NCBI GenBank assembly: GCA_964344255.1
Contig: CAYFMQ010000001.1
Location: 1 to 64,000, forward strand
Reading direction: 5' to 3'
From: JAJFIE01 sp964344255
GTDB taxonomy: Bacteria > Pseudomonadota > Alphaproteobacteria > Rhodospirillales > Casp-alpha2
DNA length: 64,000 nt
This document shows positions 52,410 to 61,149 of the stretch, in pieces. The stretch's first letter is position 1. Each line of letters begins with the position of its first letter. The translations under genes and the position numbers were made by a program. Under the pieces are notes generated by a model that saw only the letters and a list, made by a program, of their open reading frames with translations, was not told where the DNA came from and searched no databases.

Positions 52410-52901
52410 GTGAACATGTTTAGGTTAATTTACTCATCCGAAGTGTCCGATACAGTTTCAATGAAAACTATTGAAGACATCCTGAAAGTTGCTCACTCAA
52501 GGAATAATGAGCTTGGGGTAACGGGGGTTTTGTTGTGTGATGGCTTCAAGTTCCTTCAAGTCCTGGAAGGAGGCCCTGAGGAAATACAGTCATTGCTTCA
52601 GTCGATCAAACAGGACCCTAGGCACCATGACCTTGAGATTTTAATGCAAGGCGAGAGCAATACGCGTTTTTTCTCTGACTGGAGCATGGGTTTTGTTGAT
52701 ACAGGGACCGTCCTCGCAGATTTGGTCCAATCACTTGATGGGCAGTCATTTAGCGATGCAAAATTAAATTTAATCATAGATGATCTGCGCGATAATCCAG
52801 TCAGCGTTAATGCTTTTCTGGAAAAATGCTTGGACGCTTTGCAGGTAAAAACGAAGCCCAATAATGTTTTTCGTTACCTTGCATCAATCTTAAAGCCATA
52901 A
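52410..52901 (+). CDS. BLUF-domain blue-light photoreceptor
   Basis: A 163-residue protein: a BLUF domain (1-95) that binds FAD, plus a helical C-terminal cap of ~65 residues. Tyr8, Asn32, Gln50, Trp91 and Met93 match AppA Tyr21, Asn45, Gln63, Trp104 and Met106 with identical spacing, so the photocycle residues are complete. Motifs are FRLIYSS, ELGVTGVLLCDGFKFLQVLEG and FFSDWSMGF. There is no effector domain, so it acts as a short BLUF protein through a partner. The nearby diguanylate cyclase or degenerate EAL protein could be partners but are not adjacent. No clear Shine-Dalgarno; ATG 52416 is an alternative start. Confidence 0.93.
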   Translation: MNMFRLIYSSEVSDTVSMKTIEDILKVAHSRNNELGVTGVLLCDGFKFLQVLEGGPEEIQSLLQSIKQDPRHHDLEILMQGESNTRFFSDWSMGFVDTGTVLADLVQSLDGQSFSDAKLNLIIDDLRDNPVSVNAFLEKCLDALQVKTKPNNVFRYLASILKP

Positions 52902-52963
52902 TCGCCCCTATATGGCTAACTGACGAAACCCTCAGGAACCATCAATTCGTCACGTTGGCCATG

Positions 52964-53023
52964 TTCACCGCCTATCCCTAATTCCACATTTGTCCCGGCT
53001 ACGTTCGGGATTAGGCTGCTTCG
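52964..53023 (+). repeat. Right copy of ~60-bp direct repeat
   Basis: The same CGCCTATCCCTAATTCCACA core as at 49046-49104, followed by TTTGTCCCGGCTACGTTCGG and GATTAGGCTGCTTCGC. Weaker similarity seems to extend some 30 nt further to the right in both copies. It marks the change from AT-rich sequence to GC-rich sequence. Confidence 0.75.
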
Positions 53024-53083
53024 CGCTCTTTTAAATGAGATGCAGGCATCTACAAGACTAACGAAGCGGCAGGGAAGGCGACG

Positions 53084-54163
53084 ATGCATCACGATAAGGC
53101 CAGCGAAGCGCTCAACAGGGCCATGCGCGACACGCTGACGATGATCAACAAGGGGTTCGTTCAATCCCTGTGCCTGCGCCTCCACGAATCCAGGCAGCAC
53201 GCCCAGCTCGCCTATGGTGACAACCTTGCCGAAACGAGACGCCTGATGCAGCTTCTCGGAGAGATGCAGCGCCTGGACATGCCCCTCGACCCGGACGGCG
53301 CCTCCGGTAATGCTGATCGTGGCGGACCTGATCTGAATTCGAGCGCAAAGGAAATCTGGCCCTCGGACGCCAGCCTGGCCGGTCGAAGGCTTGAGAGTCT
53401 CAAGGTCGGCTTGTCCGCGCTACGTGAATCGCCCGATGGAGGGCCGGAGGCAACTGGCCTTGAACAACTGGCACATGAAAGTGAGGCTTTCGTCGCTGAC
53501 CTAGAGGAGCGGGCAAAGGGAAACGAGAACCTTGGCCAATTCGACCCGGAGAATGTAGCGTCGGAAGCAGAAAAGAACACGCTCGAAGACTTCCTGGATT
53601 ACGCCGATGGAACGGATCCGTCCTTTGTCGAAGGCAAAATCGACAGGACAAGGGATGAGAACGATCCGCTGTTTGCCGTATTGAATACGGTCTTGGGGAA
53701 TTACTTTCTGGCAATCGACCAGTTCTTCCTGCACGGGTTCATGATGCAGAAATGGCAGGAAAAAGAGCTGGCGGAAGCGGGCATCAAGCATTCCGTCGAC
53801 GCCATGAGAGGCGCTTACCGGATCGCACAGCATATCCTTGTCCTCGGCGCAGTGCCTAAGTCGGATTACAATCCGGCGATCCGGCTGACCTATCATGTGA
53901 ACCCGGGATCCAGCCCCCTTGACGCCGTCCACAACGATCTTGAACTGACAGGAAAACTCGCAGAAACGATGCACGCGGCGAAAGAGCTTGTCGAAAAGAT
54001 ATCAGAGCCACAATCCGCCGCTTTGCTGTCATCCCTTATCGACAAGGAAGTGGAAACCGGGGAATGGCTCTCACGGCAAATGGAAAAGCTTTCTTCCGGG
54101 GACGCAACAGGAGAAGGAAGCGGCAAGTTTGACTCCATGCTCAAGTACTGGGAGGCTACTTAA
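53084..54163 (+). CDS. Bacterioferritin-like domain fused to long N-terminal region; diiron site lost
   Basis: A 359-residue soluble protein. Residues 194-336 align over the whole length with E. coli bacterioferritin: LNTVLGNYFLAIDQFFLHGFM, then SVDAMRGAYRIAQHILVLGAVP, then HNDLELTGKLAETMHAAKELVE and IDKEVETGEWLSRQMEKL. By this alignment the ferroxidase ligands are mostly replaced: E18 by Tyr207, E51 by Ala240, H54 by Gly243, E94 by Thr289, H130 by Thr325; only E127 (Glu322) remains. The haem-ligating Met52 is kept as Met241. Residues 1-190 are helical and acidic, with no known domain. It may bind haem at a dimer interface without storing iron. GGGAAGG precedes the start. Confidence 0.75.
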   Translation: MHHDKASEALNRAMRDTLTMINKGFVQSLCLRLHESRQHAQLAYGDNLAETRRLMQLLGEMQRLDMPLDPDGASGNADRGGPDLNSSAKEIWPSDASLAGRRLESLKVGLSALRESPDGGPEATGLEQLAHESEAFVADLEERAKGNENLGQFDPENVASEAEKNTLEDFLDYADGTDPSFVEGKIDRTRDENDPLFAVLNTVLGNYFLAIDQFFLHGFMMQKWQEKELAEAGIKHSVDAMRGAYRIAQHILVLGAVPKSDYNPAIRLTYHVNPGSSPLDAVHNDLELTGKLAETMHAAKELVEKISEPQSAALLSSLIDKEVETGEWLSRQMEKLSSGDATGEGSGKFDSMLKYWEAT

Positions 54164-54213
54164 CCGGCTCAGCAGGACTGTCATTGAATTAATCGGCATT
54201 CCGGGGGAGGAAA

Positions 54214-56274
54214 ATGACGGATAAAGACGGCGGCAATATAGGCGGAGATGAAACGGGGAACGATCCCCTGTTCCAGCCCCTGACAATCAAGCACCTGACG
54301 CTCAAGAACCGCATCATGAGCACCAGCCATGCATCCGCCATGGATGACCAGGGCATGCCGGCGGAACGCTATCAGCGCTACCACGAGGAAAAAGCCAAGG
54401 GCGGCCTGGCGCTTACCATGTTCGGCGGGTCTTCCAACGTGGCACCCGATTCCCCTTCCGTGTTTGACCAGTTGAATGTTTCCGATGATTGCGTCATCCC
54501 CCATTTCCGGAAGTTTTCAGACCGCATCCACCGGCACGGCGCGGCGCTGATGTGCCAGATCACCCACCTGGGCAGGCGCGGCGACGCCCTCGTGCAGGAC
54601 TGGCTGCCCACGGTTGCGCCCTCACCCGTCCGGGAAACACTTCACCGTAACATCCCCCGCGAAATGGACGAGCACGACATCCAGCGGATCGTCAAGGCCT
54701 TCGGCCAGGCCGCCCGGCGGTGCTACGAAGGTGGCCTGGACGGCCTGGAAACCATGTCCAGCGGCCACCTGATCGGCCAGTTTTTCGCCCCCGACACCAA
54801 CCAGCGCACGGACAAGTACGGCGGCTCCCTCGAAAACAGGATGCGTTTCGCCCTGATGGTGCATGAGGAAATCCGCAAATGTGTCGGAGATGATTTCCTG
54901 GTCGGCATGCGCATGACCATCGAAGAGGACCGCGGCGGCCTTTCCGCCGAGGACTCCCTGGAAATCGCCCGTATCCTGGAGCGCGAAGGGGCCGTGGATT
55001 TCTTTAACTGCAACTTCGGCCGCATGGATACGGAATTGTACCTCGCCGAGCTGTGCATGCCCGGTATGACACAGCGCCTGGCGCCGTTTCTGGAAAACGT
55101 GCGGGTGTTTAAACAAGCCGTCACCCTGCCCGTCTTTCACGCCGCCCGGATCACCGATGTCGCCAATGCTCGCCATGCCATCCGGGACGGCATCCTGGAC
55201 ATGGTCGCCATGACCCGGGCCCATATCGCCGACCCCCAGCTCGTCAACAAGATCAGACGCGGCGAGGAAGACCGCATCCGCCCCTGCTTCGGCGCTTCGC
55301 ACTGCATGCATAAACGACCGTCGTGCATCCACAACGTAGCGACGGGCCGGGAAACCAGCCTGCCGCAGGTCATCGATCCTTCGCCTGATCCCGGCAAGCG
55401 CATCGTCGTTGTCGGCGGCGGGCCGGCAGGCATGGAGGCCGCCCGTGTTGCTGGAGAGCGCGGCCACGACGTCACGCTGTTCGAAGCCGCCCCCCGGATG
55501 GGCGGTCAGGTTCTGCTGGCGGCAAAGGCGAGTTGGCGTAAGGACATGATATCCATCGTCGATTGGCGGGCGGCGGAACTCGGGCATCTGGGTGTGGATG
55601 TGCGCCTGAACACCTATGCTGGAGAGGAAGACATCGCGCCTTTGAACCCCGATGTGGTCATCGTGGCTACCGGCGGCCTGCCCTCTTTCGATGACCTTGA
55701 ATGCGGCGAACTCTGCACCAGCACCTGGGAAGTCCTCAGCGGCGAGGTTCCCGCCGCCGACAACGTGCTGATTTACGATGGCACCGGCCGGCACGAAGCG
55801 CCGTCGTGCGCCGATCATCTGGCGGCTGGCGGATCAACTGTGACCCTGGCGGGTATCGACAGCCACATCGGCATGGAAATGGGTTATGCCGAAAGCGTGG
55901 TTCACCGCAAGCAGATGTACAAGCGCGGCGTTACCATGATGCACGACCTGATGATCCGTAAAGTTTCACGCCGCGATAATCACCTTGTCGCCGAGTTCAG
56001 AAACGACCTGACGAACGAAAGCGTCGAAATTGAAACGGAACAAGTCATCGTGGAACGGGGCACCATGCCGCTGGACGATGTATTTCACGACCTGAAAACG
56101 GGCTCCTGCAACGACGGAGTCACGGATATCGAGGCGCTGATCAACACGCAGCCACAACCGCATTTTCACAACGAACAGGGTGGCTACGCGCTTTATCGTA
56201 TCGGCGACGCCCTTACCAGCCGCTCGCTCCACGCCGCCCTGCTGGACGCCTACCGCATTGCCGTCGTGCTTTGA
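54214..56274 (+). CDS. NADH:flavin oxidoreductase, DgcA/TMADH-like, altered cluster motif
   Basis: A 686-residue homologue of the gene at 6679. An FMN barrel (about 20-350; FQPLTIKHLTLKNRIMSTSH), a reduced iron-sulfur motif and a FAD/NAD-binding part beginning RIVVVGGGPAGMEAARVAGE near 397. The cluster motif is C358-x2-Ala361-x2-C364-x6-C371, so one of the usual four Cys is Ala and the last spacing is short. The subfamily includes dimethylglycine and other N-methyl amine dehydrogenases. The start has GGGGGAGG in front. It is convergent with the amidase-Rieske operon, 8 nt apart, which supports a common catabolic role. Confidence 0.83.
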   Translation: MTDKDGGNIGGDETGNDPLFQPLTIKHLTLKNRIMSTSHASAMDDQGMPAERYQRYHEEKAKGGLALTMFGGSSNVAPDSPSVFDQLNVSDDCVIPHFRKFSDRIHRHGAALMCQITHLGRRGDALVQDWLPTVAPSPVRETLHRNIPREMDEHDIQRIVKAFGQAARRCYEGGLDGLETMSSGHLIGQFFAPDTNQRTDKYGGSLENRMRFALMVHEEIRKCVGDDFLVGMRMTIEEDRGGLSAEDSLEIARILEREGAVDFFNCNFGRMDTELYLAELCMPGMTQRLAPFLENVRVFKQAVTLPVFHAARITDVANARHAIRDGILDMVAMTRAHIADPQLVNKIRRGEEDRIRPCFGASHCMHKRPSCIHNVATGRETSLPQVIDPSPDPGKRIVVVGGGPAGMEAARVAGERGHDVTLFEAAPRMGGQVLLAAKASWRKDMISIVDWRAAELGHLGVDVRLNTYAGEEDIAPLNPDVVIVATGGLPSFDDLECGELCTSTWEVLSGEVPAADNVLIYDGTGRHEAPSCADHLAAGGSTVTLAGIDSHIGMEMGYAESVVHRKQMYKRGVTMMHDLMIRKVSRRDNHLVAEFRNDLTNESVEIETEQVIVERGTMPLDDVFHDLKTGSCNDGVTDIEALINTQPQPHFHNEQGGYALYRIGDALTSRSLHAALLDAYRIAVVL

Positions 56275-56282
56275 GATTCGGC

Positions 56283-57674
56283 TTACAAAGCCGGATGCCG
56301 CTTGTGCCAGTCCGTCGCTTGCTCGAATGCCTGAGCAACCCTTAGAACCGTTGCATCGTCGAACAGGCGTCCGTTGATCATCAGGCCTATGGGCAGCCCT
56401 GCTTCGCTGAACCCACAGGGCACCGAAACGCCCGGTTCGCCGGTAAAGCAACTGAACGACGTATTGCGCCACGTATAGTATTCGTGCCCCTTGGGCAGGT
56501 TACTAATCGGCGCCGCCGTAACATTCGATGTGGGCATGACCATCACGTCACAGTCGTCATAAAGCCTGTCCACCTGCGCCGAAAACGCGACACGAACCTG
56601 TTCCGCCTGTACGTGCCCCGTCGCTTTCAACTCAACACCTCTGAGAACATCCTCGCGCACTTCGTCGCTGAACAGCTCTGGTGAACGAAGGACATCGTCA
56701 CCGTAGATCGCAGAGAACTCGCCGCCGAGGATGACGTTGAGGGCTTCGTAAACTGCCTTCAAGTCGGGCATTTCAACATCCACCAGCGTTGCGCCAAGAG
56801 ATGTGAAAACGTCCAGCGCCGCCTCGACAACAGCGACAACGCCCGGGTCGCCACCCTCGAACAGGTAGCCCCGCGGCACGCCGATCACCAGACCGTCAAT
56901 GGGCGTGTCCAGGTCCGCTGTATAATCCTCAGTCCCGGCGGAGGCGGAGTACGGGTCGCTCGCGTCCGGTCCGGCCAGTGCATCGAGAACGATTGCCGTA
57001 TCCCTGACATAGCGGGTCAGGGAGCCGACATGGTCCATGCTCCACACAGCCGGCGTTACGCCCACCTTGCTGACCAGGCCGAAGGTCGGTTTCATGCCGG
57101 TTATGCCGCAGCAGTGCGCCGGTTGGCGCACGGAACATCCCGTTTCGGTGCCCAGGGCTGCATAAGCCAGACCGGCGGCAACCGCAGCCGCCGAACCGCC
57201 GCTGGATCCGCCTGGGTGGTGGTCCGGCTTCCACGGATTACCGACGGGCCCATAGAAAGGATTGATACTGGTCGTGCCGAAAGCGAGCTCATGCATGTTG
57301 GTCTTGCCCAGCATGACGGCGCCCGCCTGCGTCAGCTTTGCAACGGTGGCGGCATCTTCATCAGGCACATGGTTCCCATAGAGTTTCGATCCGGATGTTG
57401 TCCGGATGCCCTTGGTGTCGAACAGATCCTTGATGGCGACGGGAATGCCGTGAAGAGGCCCTCTGTCCATTCCGCTGGCCAGTTCCCTGTCCGCTGCCTC
57501 CGCTTGTTCAAGGGCGAGTTCCGACGTCACGGTGATAAAGCTGTTCAGGACGGGATCGTGCTCTGCAATACGCGCCAGCATCAGCTCCGTCAGCATTACC
57601 GACGTCACCTCGCCCGCCCTGATCAGGCGCGCCACGTCGGTGATAGAGGCAAAGGCAATTTTTTCTAAATCCAT
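56283..57674 (-). CDS. Amidase-signature family amidase
   Basis: A 463-residue hydrolase with the Ser-cisSer-Lys triad in place: Lys in GIPVAIKDLFD, Ser in the glycine-serine loop PGGSSGGSAAAVAAG, and nucleophilic Ser in ETGCSVRQPAHCCG. It hydrolyses an amide of unknown identity. I choose ATG 57674, preceded by GGAGTGAC, over 57689. The start lies one base after the Rieske gene's stop codon, so the two are translationally linked. The pairing suggests that the amide or its product belongs to the same route as the Rieske substrate. Confidence 0.88.
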   Translation of the reverse strand: MDLEKIAFASITDVARLIRAGEVTSVMLTELMLARIAEHDPVLNSFITVTSELALEQAEAADRELASGMDRGPLHGIPVAIKDLFDTKGIRTTSGSKLYGNHVPDEDAATVAKLTQAGAVMLGKTNMHELAFGTTSINPFYGPVGNPWKPDHHPGGSSGGSAAAVAAGLAYAALGTETGCSVRQPAHCCGITGMKPTFGLVSKVGVTPAVWSMDHVGSLTRYVRDTAIVLDALAGPDASDPYSASAGTEDYTADLDTPIDGLVIGVPRGYLFEGGDPGVVAVVEAALDVFTSLGATLVDVEMPDLKAVYEALNVILGGEFSAIYGDDVLRSPELFSDEVREDVLRGVELKATGHVQAEQVRVAFSAQVDRLYDDCDVMVMPTSNVTAAPISNLPKGHEYYTWRNTSFSCFTGEPGVSVPCGFSEAGLPIGLMINGRLFDDATVLRVAQAFEQATDWHKRHPAL

Positions 57675-57675
57675 G

Positions 57676-58821
57676 TCACTCCGTTCCAATGACTGTTTTT
57701 ACAATCCACTGATTCATAGCGTGGACCGCAAATTCCTTGGGTCCGAAAGGTCCCGGCGTACTGGCGAACGAGCGCAAGCCCTGTTGCAGCATGGGTCCAA
57801 CGTCATTGTCTTCCTTGATGCCGGTCAGCCATCGCTGGAAATAGACCTTTGAGGCTTCGTCAAAATCATCCCTTGAAGCGGTCTTCTCGGGGAAACAGAA
57901 CGCAACGCGCACCTCGGTCATTTCCGGCCCCAGCGGGTGGTAGGTCGAACACCAAAGCGAATCCTGGGTGCAGGCGAACTGGGTATTGGGGTAGAGCATG
58001 GTGAAATAGGTGCCGTCGCTGGCCGGCGGCTCAAGATCGTCGATATGCTCAAAGGGCGCCGTTTCACCAGGCAGGACGGAAATGGACGTTTCCTGGGGGA
58101 TGAAGATGGAGCACCAGTTTCCCTCCGTTTCAACAGGGATGGAGTGTTGCTGGCCGAGCGAGCCGGCGTGCACGGTGCCGGTGTGGTATTCTTCCAGGGC
58201 GTTTTCGGCCAGGACCTTCCAGTTGCTTTCGACCTGGAAGGTTTCCCGGCGAACCACCCGCATGTTTGCGAAATCGTAACTGCGGGTTTTGTCGATGAAG
58301 TTCCCCAGGTATTCCGTGACAGGGGCAGCCTCGTCATTGGCCGTCACCCACAGGAAACCGTCATGGCTCTCAAGGCGCACGGGAATGAGCCCCCAGTCTT
58401 TCCTGTCGAATTCCGGCATCTCGTTCATGTCCGGTGCGCCGCGCAATTCGCCGTCGGGACCGAAGCTCCAGGAATGGTAGGGACAGACGATCGCTCCGCA
58501 ATTGCCTTTACCGGCTTCCAGTAACCGCGCGCCGCGATGACGGCACGTGTTGGCGAAGGCCCGCACCGCGCCGCCCTTGCCCCGGATCACGATGACCGGT
58601 CCGATGCTCAGGTCCACGGATAGATATTCACCGGCCTCCGGTATCTCGCTTTCGTGGCCGATGAAATGCCAGTTGGGCTGGAAGCACCTTTCAAGTTCCT
58701 GCCGGTAAAAACCGGGATCGGTGTAACACCATGCCGGCAGGGTTCGCGCCGACGGCATAGGCTTCAGGGTCGCCGCGTAATGAGAGGGATCAAAGATGTT
58801 TCGGGCTTCCATAGCAGCCAC
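57676..58821 (-). CDS. Rieske non-haem iron oxygenase, GbcA/CntA-like
   Basis: A 381-residue oxygenase alpha subunit. The Rieske 2Fe-2S ligands are Cys93, His95, Cys113 and His116 (CRHRG and CPYHSW). The mononuclear iron motif is NALEEYHTGTVH, with His213 and His218. The N-terminus (RTLPAWCYTDPGFYRQELE) resembles glycine betaine and carnitine/stachydrine monooxygenases more than aromatic dioxygenases, and the context of betaine transport fits, but the substrate is inferred. No reductase gene is adjacent. The start is 58821 or Met4 at 58812. Confidence 0.85.
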   Translation of the reverse strand: MAAMEARNIFDPSHYAATLKPMPSARTLPAWCYTDPGFYRQELERCFQPNWHFIGHESEIPEAGEYLSVDLSIGPVIVIRGKGGAVRAFANTCRHRGARLLEAGKGNCGAIVCPYHSWSFGPDGELRGAPDMNEMPEFDRKDWGLIPVRLESHDGFLWVTANDEAAPVTEYLGNFIDKTRSYDFANMRVVRRETFQVESNWKVLAENALEEYHTGTVHAGSLGQQHSIPVETEGNWCSIFIPQETSISVLPGETAPFEHIDDLEPPASDGTYFTMLYPNTQFACTQDSLWCSTYHPLGPEMTEVRVAFCFPEKTASRDDFDEASKVYFQRWLTGIKEDNDVGPMLQQGLRSFASTPGPFGPKEFAVHAMNQWIVKTVIGTE

Positions 58822-58830
58822 TATCTCCTC

Positions 58831-59682
58831 TTAAGTATTGAACCATCCACCGTATTGTTCTTCCGTATCGAGACCTTCCCGATTATCGATGGTCCGCAGA
58901 ATGAAAGCACACAGATCGAATGCCTTGTAAACATCGTGAAGCACGGCCGCCGTTTTGAATAACTTGGCCGTCGGCATATCAATGAAGGTCCTGAAATCCC
59001 GGGCATAATGAGCATCAACCAGAAATCCCTGGGAAATGAAGTTTTGCTTAGCGCCTGTTACGCTCCAGGGATAATAATTTGCCCCCATCAGTCCCATGTT
59101 AACCATCAGGAATCCTGCATCACCAAGAACCCGATCGACATCCCTGAGAACTGGAGCTCCTAAACGATACGGCAAGATACTGCCTTCAACCTGGACGACG
59201 GAACATTTCGACAACGTCACCGGGGCGTTCTCCAGTATCATGACTTCCGCCCCTTCCGCATCCAGCTTGAGGAAGTCGCATTCACCGACCTCCGGAATGT
59301 CATCAAGACGAACTGTCTCTATGTCCCCTGAAGAAACAACGTCAAACGTTTCCGGGGGGAAGCTCAGCGGATCGACTATCGAATGATCCACCGGATAAAA
59401 GCTGCTGCTTTGCCGGGCATATGTCGTGTAAAAGGTATGAGTGTTCCCGTCTCCGAGGGCATAGGGCAGAAACGTATGACCCGGGTAGCGCTGACACAGT
59501 ACTTCGCACTCGTCTTTCTGGGGTTCAAACCCGACGACTTTCACCTTTGGGTGCTGGAAGAACACATTAATGGCGTTGTCATGGCCTTTGGCGCTGACTC
59601 CGTCATCGATCATAGCTCCCACATCGACACAGCTAACGTTGTCAATGTACTGGTCAAACAGGTCGATTAAACTTCCAGGCAT
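58831..59682 (-). CDS. FkbM-family methyltransferase
   Basis: A 283-residue AdoMet-dependent methyltransferase. The family pattern is visible: CVDVGAMIDDGVSAKGHDNA (motif I with altered glycine pattern), VKVVGFEPQKDECEVL, and TVRLDDIPEVGECDFLKLDAEGAEVMILENA, the FkbM hallmark LKLDxEGAE. It probably O-methylates a sugar or another polar acceptor; the acceptor is unknown. It lies 9 nt upstream of the Rieske gene on the same strand and may share its transcript. Confidence 0.85.
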   Translation of the reverse strand: MPGSLIDLFDQYIDNVSCVDVGAMIDDGVSAKGHDNAINVFFQHPKVKVVGFEPQKDECEVLCQRYPGHTFLPYALGDGNTHTFYTTYARQSSSFYPVDHSIVDPLSFPPETFDVVSSGDIETVRLDDIPEVGECDFLKLDAEGAEVMILENAPVTLSKCSVVQVEGSILPYRLGAPVLRDVDRVLGDAGFLMVNMGLMGANYYPWSVTGAKQNFISQGFLVDAHYARDFRTFIDMPTAKLFKTAAVLHDVYKAFDLCAFILRTIDNREGLDTEEQYGGWFNT

Positions 59683-59793
59683 CCAGGTTTCCTATTTCGC
59701 ACCATTTTTTGCTTCTTGTTTTTAAACGATCATAAGCGGATCGCCTCAACCAAAAAGCGAACATTCATATACTTATCCAGTTGTGAGAGTATT

Positions 59794-61011
59794 CTATGCG
59801 CGAATGACCTTATCAGAAAAGTCCACACTGGAAGCGCCGACAAAACGCCGGTGGCGGTCCAGTTCCGCCTCCAGGGCCTGCTTTCGCCCTTTTGTCAGCC
59901 GGACACCGGGCTCCATCCACAGGCCGTAGACTTCCAGCGCATCCTTCTCCCTGATGTGCTTCATATCGATCCGGCCGATAAATCGCGCCCCTTGCAACAG
60001 GGGAAACACGTAATAGCCGTATTGGCGTTTCACCGCCGGGACAAAAACCTCGATCCTGTAATCGAAGCCAAACAGGCGCAGGCATCGCTTCCGGTCCCGG
60101 ATCAGGGGATCGAATGGCGAAACGACCCTAACCCGGTCCGGCGGTTCCGGCAGGTCCAGCAATTCACCCGGCGTATCGGCAATCTCCGTCAACGCATAGG
60201 CCATTCGCGGCTTGCCGCCATCCCAGGACTCCACGGCAACCTCGACCAGGTCGCCCCAAGACAGTTTTTCTGCACACCACCGGGTGGCTTCTTCAGGGCT
60301 CACCAGGTCCCAGAAAGCGGCGATCTCTCCCGATGTTGCGGCGCCTAGTCGTTCAAGTGCGGACCGGCAGGCCCAGTTCATGAAGGCCGGCTCCTTCGGT
60401 TTTTGTTTGCGGTGACCCTCCGGGATCACGCGCTTGGACAGATTGTAGACTTTCTGGAATCCCTCCCGCCGGCAGATCGCCAATTCCCCTGTGCGCCACA
60501 GGAATTCAAGGGCCGTCTTCTCCGGATGCCATTCCCACCAGCCACCCGAAGGTTTTTTAAGCCCCTTGCCCAGATCGCGTGACATGGTCGGCCCATGATC
60601 GCTGACATGGGAAAGAACCTGCTCGAACGCCTCTTCAAAACCTTCCCGACGCCATTTACGCCATTTCTCCAGCAAATCTGTCCGCTCTCGCTCAAACCGG
60701 TGACGCCAGTAGGGATAGAATTCCGTCGGGATGATCGCCGCATCATGGGTCCAATGCTCGAACAGCGACCTGTCCTTTTCCAGCAACCGTTTCAAGTCCT
60801 TCGGCTGATAGGTCTGGTTGCGGGAAAACAGGATCATATGGTGGGCGCGGGCGACCGTATTGATGGAATCAACCTGTACGAAGCCCAATCTCCTGATCAT
60901 GCCGAGCAGGGCCGAGTGATCGAGCCTGGTTCGGACAGGCCGGCTCAGTTCCTGGCGCGCCATGAACAGTTTTCGCATAGTCTTATTATCGATGGTTACA
61001 GGAGAGCCCAC
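59794..61011 (-). CDS. YcaQ/AlkX-type DNA glycosylase (HTH_42 family)
   Basis: A 405-residue protein of the winged-helix glycosylase family that unhooks interstrand crosslinks or removes alkylated bases. The catalytic motif of the YcaQ branch, Q-V-D, is present in RLGFVQVDSINTVARAHH near residue 40. FEHWTHDAAIIP, WWEWHPEKTALEFLWRTGEL and VVSPFDPLIRDRKRCLRLFGF match the family along its length. ATG 61011 is the first in frame. The next two genes are unrelated. Confidence 0.87.
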   Translation of the reverse strand: MGSPVTIDNKTMRKLFMARQELSRPVRTRLDHSALLGMIRRLGFVQVDSINTVARAHHMILFSRNQTYQPKDLKRLLEKDRSLFEHWTHDAAIIPTEFYPYWRHRFERERTDLLEKWRKWRREGFEEAFEQVLSHVSDHGPTMSRDLGKGLKKPSGGWWEWHPEKTALEFLWRTGELAICRREGFQKVYNLSKRVIPEGHRKQKPKEPAFMNWACRSALERLGAATSGEIAAFWDLVSPEEATRWCAEKLSWGDLVEVAVESWDGGKPRMAYALTEIADTPGELLDLPEPPDRVRVVSPFDPLIRDRKRCLRLFGFDYRIEVFVPAVKRQYGYYVFPLLQGARFIGRIDMKHIREKDALEVYGLWMEPGVRLTKGRKQALEAELDRHRRFVGASSVDFSDKVIRA

Positions 61012-61149
61012 GACGTATCACTTTCAGCCAGCATTTTCCGATAAGAACGACACCACAGCTAAATCGCAACTTCAAGTTTTAGTCCTGCCAACTGGATGCT
61101 ATAACCGCCTGAAGGATAAAATAAACACAATCTCTTTGGGCTGGGGTTT

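Noticed and set aside
48905..53200. Two minus-strand small ORFs (48905-49135 and 52916-53200) sharing the peptide NVELGIGGE
   Set aside because: They share residues only because both lie on the ~60-bp direct repeat; one also runs through the tRNA gene.
54622..55818. 398-codon minus-strand frame inside the flavin oxidoreductase
   Set aside because: Pure shadow of the conserved plus-strand gene with composition-driven length.
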